From Stenotrophomonas sp. ZAC14D1_NAIMI4_1 (GTDB lineage Bacteria; Pseudomonadota; Gammaproteobacteria; Xanthomonadales; Xanthomonadaceae): 64,000 bases of DNA. Under the pieces are notes generated by a model. That model had not been told where the DNA came from and did no database searches. It saw only the letters and a list, made by a program, of their open reading frames with translations. The translations under genes and the position numbers were made by a program. Positions 56,546-64,000 of the stretch are shown one piece after another. The stretch lies in assembly GCF_003086775.1 (NCBI RefSeq), contig NZ_CP026001.1, forward strand, positions 3,064,407 to 3,128,406. The letters run 5' to 3'. The stretch's first letter is position 1. The number at the start of each line of letters is the position of its first letter.

Positions 56546-56550
56546 GTTTG

Positions 56551-56580
56551 AAGACCTGCAGAAATGCAGGTCTTTTTTTT
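56551..56580 (+). terminator. Terminator after tRNA-Phe copy 2
   Basis: AAGACCTGCA / TGCAGGTCTT with loop GAAA followed by a run of T. Confidence 0.88.
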
Positions 56581-56676
56581 TGCCGCTTCGCGCGACCGAT
56601 GGAACCTGAACGATGGTTTTCACGCCCGGTCCAGCGTCCAGTCGCCTACTCTCGACGTCTCGACCGGAGACGTCCC

Positions 56677-57234
56677 ATGCGACTGCGCCACGCGCTGCTG
56701 CCCTGCCTGCTGATCGCCGCCGCCCACGCCGGCGCCGCCAACGTGCAGTCGGTCCAGGCGCTGGATATCGATCGCTATGCCGGCCAGTGGCATGAGATCG
56801 CACACCTCCCCGTCTCCTTCCAGAAAAAGTGCGTCGGCGACATCACGGCGACGTACAGCCTGCGCCGCGACGGCCGCATCAGCGTCAGCAACGCCTGCCG
56901 CGTGCAGAGCGGAGAGCGCATCGCCGCCGATGGCGTGGCACGCCCGGTGGAAGGCCAACCCGGCCAGCTGCAGGTACGCTTCGCCCCGGACTGGCTGAGC
57001 TGGGTGCCGCTGGTCTGGGCTGACTACTGGGTGATCGCGCTGGACCCGGACTACCAGTGGGCCGTGGTCGGCGAACCCGACCGCCGATACCTGTGGATCC
57101 TCTCGCGCCTGCCCGACATGGACCGCGCCCTGTTCGAGCAGCTCAAGGCCAAAGCCGAAGCGATGGGGTACGACCTGGCGCCCCTGCGGGTGATGGCCCC
57201 GCTGCGCGATCCCGCGCCCACGCCAGCCGACTGA
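56677..57234 (+). CDS. Lipocalin family protein (Blc-like)
   Basis: A 185-aa exported protein with signal peptide (cleaved near HAGA). It shows the lipocalin GxW motif in YAGQWHEIAHLPVSFQKKC, the middle strand GDITATYSLRRDGRISVSNAC and the C-terminal YLWILSRLPDMD with the conserved Arg. Bacterial lipocalins bind lysophospholipids or fatty acids in the periplasm. Unlike E. coli Blc it has no lipobox, so it is soluble in the periplasm. Confidence 0.9.
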   Translation: MRLRHALLPCLLIAAAHAGAANVQSVQALDIDRYAGQWHEIAHLPVSFQKKCVGDITATYSLRRDGRISVSNACRVQSGERIAADGVARPVEGQPGQLQVRFAPDWLSWVPLVWADYWVIALDPDYQWAVVGEPDRRYLWILSRLPDMDRALFEQLKAKAEAMGYDLAPLRVMAPLRDPAPTPAD

Positions 57235-57399
57235 ACCCCAACCCTTCCAGCATCCCGGGCGCGCCCCTGGCAGCGTCCCGCGCACGCCTGCCGGTCATGC
57301 TCACGCGCTACCCTCTGCGACGGGTCGCCACGGGCGATCCATTCCACCATACGCCGTAGTATGCTTATCCCACGCACCCCCTACAAAGGACCTGCGCCC

Positions 57400-57876
57400 A
57401 TGCTCCACCGTTTCCGTTTCGCCTTGATCGTCCTGTGCACCCTGGCCCTGGCTGCTTGCAGCGATGGCATCGTCAAGCGTGTTTCGGAACCGGCGGCCAG
57501 CCTGCAGCAGCTCACCGTGCGCGCCGACGGCAACTGGACCGTCGCCCTGCGCCTGCAGAACTACAGCTCGATGCCCATGACCTTCGACGATGTGTCGCTG
57601 ACCCTGACCGTGGGCGACACCGAAGCAGGCACCCTGCAGGCCAAGCCGGCCATCTCCATCGGCGGCACCTCGGCCGACGTCATCAACCTCGACCTGGTGC
57701 CCAGCTCCGGCGCGCGCCTGGTGGTGGCCGACGCCCTGGCCGGCAACCGCACCCTGGCCTATGGGCTGAAGGGCACGGTGGCCGCCACGCCGCAGGAAAA
57801 GAAGCAGCGCAGCTTCGACATCAGCGGCCGCAGCACCCTCAACCAGGCCCCCGGCCTGCCCGGCGTGCTGCGCTGA
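57400..57876 (+). CDS. LEA type 2 (WHy-like) lipoprotein
   Basis: A 158-aa predicted lipoprotein (lipobox LALAAC, Cys20). The mature domain (about 30-140) has WTVALRLQNYSSMPMTFDDVSLTL, a WHy/LEA-2 beta-sandwich pattern found in stress and outer-membrane proteins. AAAGGA precedes the ATG by 10 bases. The acyl-CoA dehydrogenase gene follows after 61 bp and may be co-transcribed, though nothing links their functions. Confidence 0.82.
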   Translation: MLHRFRFALIVLCTLALAACSDGIVKRVSEPAASLQQLTVRADGNWTVALRLQNYSSMPMTFDDVSLTLTVGDTEAGTLQAKPAISIGGTSADVINLDLVPSSGARLVVADALAGNRTLAYGLKGTVAATPQEKKQRSFDISGRSTLNQAPGLPGVLR

Positions 57877-57937
57877 GATCCCCCTTTCGCCGCGGCATCG
57901 CCTGCCGCGCCCTTTTGTCCTGATCGAGACGTCACCG

Positions 57938-59728
57938 ATGAGCAGCTACACCGCCCCGCTTTCCGACCTCCGTTTCGCCCTGCACGACGTGCTCAAGGTG
58001 GAACCGCTGTTCGCCCGCCTGGGCTTCACCGACGCCACCGCCGACGTGGTCGATGCCGTGCTGGAAGAAGCCGGCCGCTTCAGTGCCAGCGTGCTGGCCC
58101 CGCTCAACAGCGTGGGCGACGAAATCGGCTGCGTGCTCGACCAGGCCACCGGTGAAGTGACCACCCCGCCCGGCTTCAAGCAGGCCTACGACCAGTTCGT
58201 CGATGGCGGCTGGACCGGCCTGACTGCCGCACCGGAACTGGGTGGCCAGGGCCTGCCGCACACGCTGGGCGTGCCGCTGAACGAAATGATCAACGCGGCC
58301 AACCTGGCCTGGGGCAACTTCCCCCTGCTCTCCCACGGCGCCATCGAGGCCCTGAAGCAGCACGGCGAGGCGTGGCAGCACGACGCCTTCCTCAAGCCGC
58401 TGATCGAAGGCCGCTGGACCGGCACCATGTGCCTGACCGAACCGCATTGCGGCACCGACCTGGGCCTGCTGAAGACCAAGGCCGAGCCGAATGCCGACGG
58501 CAGCTACGCGATCACCGGCACCAAGATCTTCATCACCGCCGGCGAGCACGACCTGACTGAAAACATCGTGCATCTGGTGCTGGCCAAGCTGCCCGACGCC
58601 CCGCCGGGCGCCAAGGGCATCTCGCTGTTCGTCACCCCCAAGTTCAAGGTCGACCGCGACGGCAACGTCGGCGAGCGCAACGCACTGCGCTGCGGCTCGA
58701 TCGAGCACAAGATGGGCATCAAGGGTTCGGTCACCTGCGTGATGAACTTCGACGGTGCGCAGGGCTACCTGGTCGGCCAGCCGCACAAGGGCCTGCAGGC
58801 GATGTTCACCATGATGAACACCGCACGCCTGGGCGTCGGCCTGCAGGGCATCGGCCTGTCCGAGCGTGCCTACCAGAACGCGCTGAAGTACAGCCGCGAG
58901 CGCCTGCAGTCGCGCGCCCTGAGCGGCGCCAAGTTCCCGGAAAAGGCCGCCGACCCGATCCTGGTCCACCCGGACGTGCGCCGCATGCTGCTGACCATCA
59001 AGTCGCTGGTCGAAGGCAGCCGCCTGCTGGCCCTGCACGCGGCCACCCTCATCGACGTGGCACACAGCGCCGGCGACGCCGCCGAGCGTGAGCGCGCCGA
59101 CACCCTGGTCAGCTTCCTCACCCCGATCTCCAAGGCCTGCCAGACCGAATGGGGCATCGAGAACACCTACAACGCCCTGCAGTGCTTCGGTGGCCACGGC
59201 TACATCCGCGAGCACGGCATGGAGCAGCTGGCGCGCGATGCACGCATCACCACGCTGTATGAAGGCACCACCGGCATCCAGGCGCTGGACCTGATCGGCC
59301 GCAAGACCGCCTCCAGCCAGGGCGCCGGCCTGAAGCTGATGCTGGCCGAGATCGAAGCCTTCGCCAAGGAACACGAAGGCAACGAGGCGCTGGCCGAGTT
59401 CATCGGCCCGCTGCAGGCCAAGGCAGCCGAGTGGGGCAAGCTGACGATGGACGTGCTCAAGCGCGCCGCCGCCAACCCGGACGAACTGGGCGCGGCCAGC
59501 TACGACTACCTGTTCTACTCGGGTTACGTGGTGCTGGCCTACTGGTGGGCCCGCAGCGTCGCTGCCGCCGACGCCAGCGCACATGGCGCCGCCTTCGCCC
59601 AGGGCAAGCGCGAAACCGCCCGCTTCTACTTCGCCCGCGTCCTGCCGCGCACCCTCGCCCACGCCGCCGCCATGCAGGCCGGCGCCGCCCCGCTGATGGC
59701 CATGGACGACGAGCGCTTCGGCGCCTGA
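57938..59728 (+). CDS. Acyl-CoA dehydrogenase with C-terminal extension (DmdC-like)
   Basis: FAD enzyme that introduces the alpha-beta double bond in acyl-CoA. The 596-aa protein has the N-terminal helical domain, MCLTEPHCGTDLGLLKTKAE and ITGTKIFITAGEHDL (FAD site), FGGHGYIREHGMEQLARDARI, the catalytic Glu in TLYEGTTGIQALDLIGRK, and an extra C-terminal domain. This larger subgroup includes long-chain and 3-methylmercaptopropionyl-CoA dehydrogenases; the chain-length preference cannot be told. Confidence 0.92.
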   Translation: MSSYTAPLSDLRFALHDVLKVEPLFARLGFTDATADVVDAVLEEAGRFSASVLAPLNSVGDEIGCVLDQATGEVTTPPGFKQAYDQFVDGGWTGLTAAPELGGQGLPHTLGVPLNEMINAANLAWGNFPLLSHGAIEALKQHGEAWQHDAFLKPLIEGRWTGTMCLTEPHCGTDLGLLKTKAEPNADGSYAITGTKIFITAGEHDLTENIVHLVLAKLPDAPPGAKGISLFVTPKFKVDRDGNVGERNALRCGSIEHKMGIKGSVTCVMNFDGAQGYLVGQPHKGLQAMFTMMNTARLGVGLQGIGLSERAYQNALKYSRERLQSRALSGAKFPEKAADPILVHPDVRRMLLTIKSLVEGSRLLALHAATLIDVAHSAGDAAERERADTLVSFLTPISKACQTEWGIENTYNALQCFGGHGYIREHGMEQLARDARITTLYEGTTGIQALDLIGRKTASSQGAGLKLMLAEIEAFAKEHEGNEALAEFIGPLQAKAAEWGKLTMDVLKRAAANPDELGAASYDYLFYSGYVVLAYWWARSVAAADASAHGAAFAQGKRETARFYFARVLPRTLAHAAAMQAGAAPLMAMDDERFGA

Positions 59729-59749
59729 GCCGGGGGCGTCTACGCCCCA

Positions 59750-59847
59750 GTAGATCCACGCCACGCGTGGATAAGGGCCCCAGACCCCGCCATGTATCTG
59801 GAGGAGAGCCCCCCTTTGTTAAGGGGGGCGCGCCAACGGCGCGGGGG
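59750..59847. repeat. GTAG REP followed by double-hairpin repeat, copy 2
   Basis: GTAGATCCACGCCACGCGTG at 59750-59772, then at 59803-59847 GGAGAGCCCCCC...GGGGGGC with GCGCC/GGCGC, the second copy of the unit found after argG at 4527-4569. Confidence 0.7.
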
Positions 59848-59865
59848 ATAGGAAGAATGCGCGGA

Positions 59866-59924
59866 CCCGAATCCTGCGATTTGCGTATCGCCCACGGGCG
59901 ATACACAAATCGCAATGATTCGGG
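59866..59924. repeat. 59-bp palindrome before the HNH gene
   Basis: Long inverted repeat: CCCGAATC / GATTCGGG at the ends, TGCGATTTG / CAAATCGCA next, GTATCGCCC / GGGCGATAC at the centre, with only small interruptions. It ends directly before TATAAG (59925-59930), a possible -10 box 11 bp upstream of the HNH start codon, so it could be an operator, a terminator for the upstream gene, or a repeat. Confidence 0.65.
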
Positions 59925-59941
59925 TATAAGCTGTTCTCCCG

Positions 59942-60607
59942 ATGGAGACAGACACTACACGCTTGGGTCTGATCGAAGCCGGAGCCTCGATTTCTGCTCC
60001 GGGCGCCGCGTCATCGCCCAATGCCAGCCCGCTGCATCGCCCCGGCACCGTCCGCCTGCTCTCGCTTGACGCCCACGGACGCGTCCTGGATTGGATCACC
60101 TGGCAGGACGCAGCCTGTCTCTACGCCCGCAACGCGGTCTCCTGGACCTTGGGCGACCCCTGCCTGCATATCCACGGCGGCACCAACCGCCTCAGCGGCC
60201 TGCAGAGCGGCATGGACCTGCACCCGATCATCGCCGCCCGCGGCCATGCCCGCTCGCGCGCACCGGACCCCACGCCGAACCTGACCAACCCGGCGCTGTT
60301 CGCCCGCGATGCCCACCTCTGCCTGTACTGCGGCCAGCAGTTCAACCGCCCCACCCTCACCCGCGACCACGTCATGCCCCTGTCCAAGGGCGGCCTGGAT
60401 TGCTGGGAAAACGTGGTGACCGCCTGCTTCCAGTGCAACTCGCGCAAGAGCAACCGCACCCCGCAGCAGGCCAACATGCCCCTGCTGGCCATCCCCTACC
60501 GGCCCAGCTGGATCGAGCACCTGATCCTCTCCAACCGCAACATCCTGGCCGACCAGATGGCCTTCCTGAAGGCGCAGCTGCCCAAGCGATCCAAGCTCAG
60601 CACCTGA
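59942..60607 (+). CDS. HNH endonuclease family protein
   Basis: A 221-aa protein with a C-terminal HNH nuclease fold: CLYCGQQF (first Cys pair), LTRDHVMPLSKGGLDCWENVV (His and Asn of the motif) and CFQCNSRKSNRTP (second Cys pair). The N-terminal half (LSLDAHGRVLDWITWQDAA) is typical of the cellular HNH proteins found widely in proteobacteria rather than of restriction or homing enzymes. The ATG at 59942 follows the palindrome at 59866. It is 105 bp upstream of dxs on the same strand; no restriction-modification partner is present. Confidence 0.9.
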   Translation: METDTTRLGLIEAGASISAPGAASSPNASPLHRPGTVRLLSLDAHGRVLDWITWQDAACLYARNAVSWTLGDPCLHIHGGTNRLSGLQSGMDLHPIIAARGHARSRAPDPTPNLTNPALFARDAHLCLYCGQQFNRPTLTRDHVMPLSKGGLDCWENVVTACFQCNSRKSNRTPQQANMPLLAIPYRPSWIEHLILSNRNILADQMAFLKAQLPKRSKLST

Positions 60608-60712
60608 ACACCGGCACCGGCAACCCTCACCGTCCTGTCACGGGCGGCGGCGTTTGCTTGCCCCACCCCCGATTGAGGGCGAAAATGGGCGTTCAGAACA
60701 AGTGCGAACACG

Positions 60713-62620
60713 ATGATCGACTCTGCCCGCTATCCCCGCCTCGCGCGCATCCAGACGCCCGATGACCTGCGTACGTTCGACGAATCCGAAATGCGCGCGG
60801 TCGCCGATGAGCTGCGCGCCTACCTGATCGAGTCGGTGGGCAAGAGCGGCGGTCACTTCGCCGCCGGCCTGGGCGTGATCGAACTCACCGTGGCCCTGCA
60901 CTACCTCTACCAGACCCCGCACGACCAGCTGGTCTGGGACGTCGGCCACCAGACGTACCCGCACAAGATCCTCACCGGCCGCCGCGACGAGATCCACACC
61001 GTCAAGCAGAAGGACGGCGTTGCGCCGTTCCCCAAGCGCGAGGAAAGCGAATACGACACCTTCGGCGTCGGCCATTCCTCCACCTCGATCTCGGCTGCGC
61101 TGGGCATGGCCATCGCGCGCCAGTCGCAGGGCGATGACCGCAAGGTCGTGGCGGTCATCGGCGACGGCGCGATGACCGCCGGCATGGCCTTCGAAGCGCT
61201 GATGCATGCCGGCGGCATGGACCCGGAGCCGAACCTGCTGGTCATCCTCAACGACAACAACATGTCGATCTCCGAGGCGGTCGGCGGGCTGACCAAGATG
61301 CTCGGCCGCGCCACCGGCAGCCGCACGCTCAACGCGCTGCGCGAGGGCGGCAAGAAGATCCTCGGCGACAAGAAGAACAACCCTGCTCGCTTCGTCAAGC
61401 GCTGGGAAGAACACTGGAAGGGCATGTTCGTGCCGTCCACCATGTTCGAGGAAATGGGCTTCCACTACACCGGCCCGATCGACGGCCACGACATGCCCGC
61501 CCTGCTGTCCACGCTGAAGACGCTGCGCGCCTCCAAGGGCCCGAAGCTGCTGCACGTGATGACCACCAAGGGCAAGGGCTACGAGCCGGCCGAAGGCGAC
61601 CAGATCGGTTACCACGCGGTGGGCCCGTTCGATCCGGACAAGGGCCTGGTCGCCAAGACCGGTGCCAAGAAGCCGACCTATACCGACGTCTTCAGCGATT
61701 GGCTGTGCGATGCCGCCGCTGCAGAGCCGCGCATGTGTGCGATCACCCCGGCGATGCGCGAAGGCTCCGGCCTGGTGCGTTTCAGCAAGGAATACCCGCA
61801 GCGCTACTTCGACGTGGCCATCGCCGAGCAGCACGCGGTGACCCTGGCCGCCGGCATGGCCACCCAGGGCGGCAAGCCGGTCGTGGCGATCTACTCCACC
61901 TTCCTGCAGCGCGCGTACGACCAGCTGGTGCATGACGTGGCCATCCAGGACCTGGACGTGCTGTTTGCGATCGACCGCGCCGGCGTGGTCGGCCCGGACG
62001 GCGCGACCCACGCCGGCAACCTGGACCTGAGCTTCCTGCGCTGCGTGCCGAACATGGTGGTGATGGCACCGTCCAACGAAGCCGAATGCCGGCAGATGCT
62101 CAGCACCGGCCTGCAGCACCCCGGCCCGGCCGCCGTGCGCTACCCGCGCGGCACCGGCACCGGCGTGGATGCCGGCAACGACCTGTCCACCTTGCCGATC
62201 GGCAAGGGCGAGCTGCGCGTGCAGGGCAACCGCATCGCCCTGCTGGCCTTTGGCAGCACCGTCAGCGCCGCCGAACAGGTCGGCCGCGAGCTGGGCCTGA
62301 GCGTGGTCAACATGCGCTTCATCAAGCCGCTGGACCGCGAGCTGGTGCTGGCCATGGCCAACAGCCACGACGGCCTGGTGACCATCGAGGACAACGTGGT
62401 GGCTGGCGGTGCCGGCTCGGCCGTGGCCGAGCTGCTGAACGCCGAAGACGTGCTGCGCCCGATCCTGCACCTGGGACTGCCGGACGCCTTCCAGCACCAC
62501 GCCAGCCGCGAAGACCTGCTGGCGGAAGCCGGCATCGACGCTGCGGGCATCCGCGCGGCAGTGCTCAAGCGCTGGCCGAAGCTGGAAAGCGGTACGCCGC
62601 CGCTGAGCGCGGCCAGCTGA
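60713..62620 (+). CDS. dxs: 1-deoxy-D-xylulose-5-phosphate synthase
   Basis: Thiamine-diphosphate enzyme for the first step of the non-mevalonate isoprenoid pathway. The 635-aa protein shows [34 protein letters not shown], the ThDP/Mg motif [16 protein letters not shown]...LNDNNMSIS, and [18 protein letters not shown]. Length and motifs match the family throughout. Its product feeds the ubiquinone side chain (see ubiG). Confidence 0.97.
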   Translation: MIDSARYPRLARIQTPDDLRTFDESEMRAVADELRAYLIESVGKSGGHFAAGLGVIELTVALHYLYQTPHDQLVWDVGHQTYPHKILTGRRDEIHTVKQKDGVAPFPKREESEYDTFGVGHSSTSISAALGMAIARQSQGDDRKVVAVIGDGAMTAGMAFEALMHAGGMDPEPNLLVILNDNNMSISEAVGGLTKMLGRATGSRTLNALREGGKKILGDKKNNPARFVKRWEEHWKGMFVPSTMFEEMGFHYTGPIDGHDMPALLSTLKTLRASKGPKLLHVMTTKGKGYEPAEGDQIGYHAVGPFDPDKGLVAKTGAKKPTYTDVFSDWLCDAAAAEPRMCAITPAMREGSGLVRFSKEYPQRYFDVAIAEQHAVTLAAGMATQGGKPVVAIYSTFLQRAYDQLVHDVAIQDLDVLFAIDRAGVVGPDGATHAGNLDLSFLRCVPNMVVMAPSNEAECRQMLSTGLQHPGPAAVRYPRGTGTGVDAGNDLSTLPIGKGELRVQGNRIALLAFGSTVSAAEQVGRELGLSVVNMRFIKPLDRELVLAMANSHDGLVTIEDNVVAGGAGSAVAELLNAEDVLRPILHLGLPDAFQHHASREDLLAEAGIDAAGIRAAVLKRWPKLESGTPPLSAAS

Positions 62621-62765
62621 GTAGATCCACGCCATGCGTGGATGGGCTCATCAGTGCGGACCAACGGTCCGCACCCACCAAACCAGTAGATCCATCAGTG
62701 CGGACCAACGGTCCGCACCCACCAAACCAGTAGATCCATCTGTGCGGACCACCGGTCCGCACCCA
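62621..62765. repeat. GTAG REP plus three tandem 44-bp units
   Basis: GTAGATCCACGCCATGCGTG directly after dxs, then GTGCGGACC...GGTCCGCAC palindromes at 62654, 62698 and 62742 with an exact 44-bp period; CACCAAACC links the units and a GTAGATCCATC remnant lies before the second and third palindromes. The third copy has one change in the palindrome centre. Confidence 0.88.
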
Positions 62766-62807
62766 CCAAACCGGCGGTGGATACACCCACCCAACCGTCG
62801 GTGACGC

Positions 62808-63011
62808 TCAACCGTAGCTGATCGCCTCGACAAACGCGCCGCTGGCTTCCACGCGCACGGCCGCACGCTGGCCGGTATCGGTGAAGTGCAGGCGCGCGAG
62901 GGTTTCGGCGAAATCGAAGGCGCGGACACCGTCGCGGAACTCGATCGGTTCCGGCTTGTCCGGGTGCAGCACGCGCCACTGGCGCTGCTCACATTGCAGA
63001 CGGATCAACAT
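62808..63011 (-). CDS. Small protein of unknown function (67 aa)
   Basis: Begins MLIRLQCEQRQWRVLHPDKP, with later LARLHFTDTGQRAAVRVEA. Size and pattern recall DUF2188-type small proteins, but this is not certain. The ATG at 63011 is the only convincing start; longer frames upstream overlap a non-coding stretch and have unlike composition. It is flanked by the dxs repeat cluster and the DUF3011 gene. Confidence 0.65.
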   Translation of the reverse strand: MLIRLQCEQRQWRVLHPDKPEPIEFRDGVRAFDFAETLARLHFTDTGQRAAVRVEASGAFVEAISYG

Positions 63012-63144
63012 GCGTTGCTCACTCCTTGAACAGCGTATCGATGACGGTGGGCACACCGGGAGGCGCACTGCCCCCGGTTGCCGACGATACGAGGAATGAA
63101 CTGTGACCGCCATCAGATTAATCTGAATCTGAGGGCCACTGCCG

Positions 63145-63684
63145 TCAGTTGATCTGGAACTGGGCCCGGCAACCATCGCTGACCCACACACCGCGGCGGT
63201 CCCAACCCCAGGTACGACCTTCCACGCAGGGGCTGCGCGACTCCTGGCGCACCAGGCGCACCTCGCGGCGGATGCGCGCATCGCAGTACTTCTGCCGGCG
63301 GTCGTTGGAATGGCAGGCGATCACCTGGCCGCCATTGCCGCCCCAACCGCCGCCGCCGTGGCCCCAGCCGCCACGGGATTCGCCCACGAACTCGGCACGG
63401 CAGCCCTGGGTCACCCACACGCCACCACGCGACTGGCCCCAGGTGCGGCCCTCCACGCACGGCGAGCCGGACAACTGGCGGATCAGGCGCGCGCGGCCGT
63501 CCAGGCGGCACTCGTTGCTGCGGTTCTTCACCGATTCGCAGCGCACGATTCCGCCGCCACGGTTGTCGTAGCGGTCGTCATAGCCACGGTTCTGCGCCTG
63601 CGCGGCACCTGCAGCCGCCAGCATCGGCAGCACGAGGCATGCCACGGTTCCCCAGCCCAGTCCCCTGCCCGATCCCTTGCCCAT
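63145..63684 (-). CDS. Exported DUF3011 protein with two internal repeats
   Basis: A 179-aa exported protein: signal peptide (LVLPMLAAAGAAQAQ), then two copies of a 45-residue Cys-containing unit (SGSPCVEGRTWGQSRGGVWV near residue 72 and SRSPCVEGRTWGWDRRGVWV near residue 150), separated by a Gly/Trp-rich linker (WGHGGGGWGGNGG). DUF3011 proteins have no known function. The ATG at 63684 has GGAGAAG upstream. The cysteines are paired in each unit, compatible with disulfides in the periplasm. Confidence 0.88.
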   Translation of the reverse strand: MGKGSGRGLGWGTVACLVLPMLAAAGAAQAQNRGYDDRYDNRGGGIVRCESVKNRSNECRLDGRARLIRQLSGSPCVEGRTWGQSRGGVWVTQGCRAEFVGESRGGWGHGGGGWGGNGGQVIACHSNDRRQKYCDARIRREVRLVRQESRSPCVEGRTWGWDRRGVWVSDGCRAQFQIN

Positions 63685-63825
63685 TGCCACTTCTCCAGAT
63701 GAATACGATGGCGCAAGCATCGGAGATTCCGGGCGCGCCGCACAGAGGGGGCGCATGACATGGTTGGCATTCCGTTCAAGCAACCCAACCGGGCCTGACC
63801 AGAAACCATCAGCACCCGCCGGCGG

Positions 63826-64000
63826 TCACTCTCCCTCGGCCGCCATCGCCAGCGGTGCCCCCAGTTTTTCCTCGAACGCAAACGCGAACAGCTCGGCGTC
63901 ATTGCTGATGCCCAGCTTGCGCATTGCCGAGATCCGCTGCCGGCTGATCGTGCTGACCGTCCGCCGCAACTGTGCGGCGATCTCGGTGATCGACGGCCCG
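63826..64000 (-). CDS. LuxR-type response regulator, C-terminal end (runs off the window)
   Basis: Only the last 57 codons are present. They encode a LuxR/GerE helix-turn-helix: ITEIAAQLRRTVSTISRQRI and AMRKLGISNDAELFAFA, the pattern seen in NarL/FixJ-type response regulators close to RcsB. The receiver domain would lie beyond the window, so target and signal cannot be given. Confidence 0.85.
   Translation of the reverse strand, partial: GPSITEIAAQLRRTVSTISRQRISAMRKLGISNDAELFAFAFEEKLGAPLAMAAEGE

Noticed and set aside
59942..60607. HNH gene as part of a restriction-modification or homing system
   Set aside because: No methyltransferase, specificity subunit, intron or intein is nearby, and the N-terminal half fits the common chromosomal HNH proteins.
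62654..62762. Possible short CRISPR array with 44-bp period
   Set aside because: Spacers are identical between units and the repeat is a REP-like palindrome.

Overview
The window is a chromosomal segment of a high-GC gammaproteobacterium of the Xanthomonadaceae, most likely Stenotrophomonas. Three things point there: the arginine operon uses the acetylated-citrulline route (N-acetylornithine transcarbamylase, N-acetylcitrulline deacetylase and a fused N-acetylglutamate synthase/kinase); the gaps between genes are full of short palindromes that begin with GTAG, the repeat type described from Stenotrophomonas maltophilia; and the gene neighbourhoods (nnr-tsaE-amiC-mutL, gluQRS-phbB-phaR, efp/epmB) fit this family. 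I see no prophage, integrase, IS transposase or CRISPR array.

Layout. 1-7200 (minus strand): the arginine operon argF'-argG-argE'-argB/A-GNAT-argC-argH, preceded by a 33-codon reading frame with clustered Arg codons and a strong terminator, which looks like a ribosome-mediated attenuator. 7200-12500: an exported protein, cysS, sufE, an MFS carrier and a DksA-type protein with a long Lys/Ala/Pro tail. 12700-17900: yidD, dihydroorotase and an M23 peptidase, then an accessory patch with an AT-richer gene of unknown function followed by a decayed copy of the last 200 bp of the M23 gene, then an LRR-like protein. 17900-23400: squalene/phytoene-synthase-like protein, gph, ubiG, an MTA/SAH deaminase, and divergent efp and epmB. 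23400-31400: a tandem repeat array, a GGDEF/EAL protein, trmJ, suhB, htpX, gluQRS, phbB and phaR. 31500-41600: a TraB/GumN protein, a DUF1684 lipoprotein, mutL, amidase, tsaE and nnr, with queG and xseA divergent from them. 41600-42220: a 620-bp spacer with two inverted copies of a folded element. 42200-53300: an M48 protease, a formylglycine-enzyme-like lipoprotein, rnd, an unknown protein, a TonB-dependent receptor, a chemotaxis receptor and rof. 53300-64000: tRNA-Ala, two tRNA-Phe, small exported proteins and lipoproteins, a lipocalin, an acyl-CoA dehydrogenase, an HNH protein, dxs, a DUF3011 protein and the 3' end of a LuxR-type regulator.

Most of the content is housekeeping: arginine synthesis, tRNA and translation-factor modification (GluQRS, TrmJ, QueG, TsaE, EF-P/EpmB, CysS), DNA repair (MutL, XseA), isoprenoid and quinone synthesis (Dxs, UbiG) and envelope maintenance. 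The least explained parts are the arg leader, the inverted pair of covarying elements at 41608-42205 with TGGA-loop hairpins, and the duplicated M23 tail around a foreign-looking gene.
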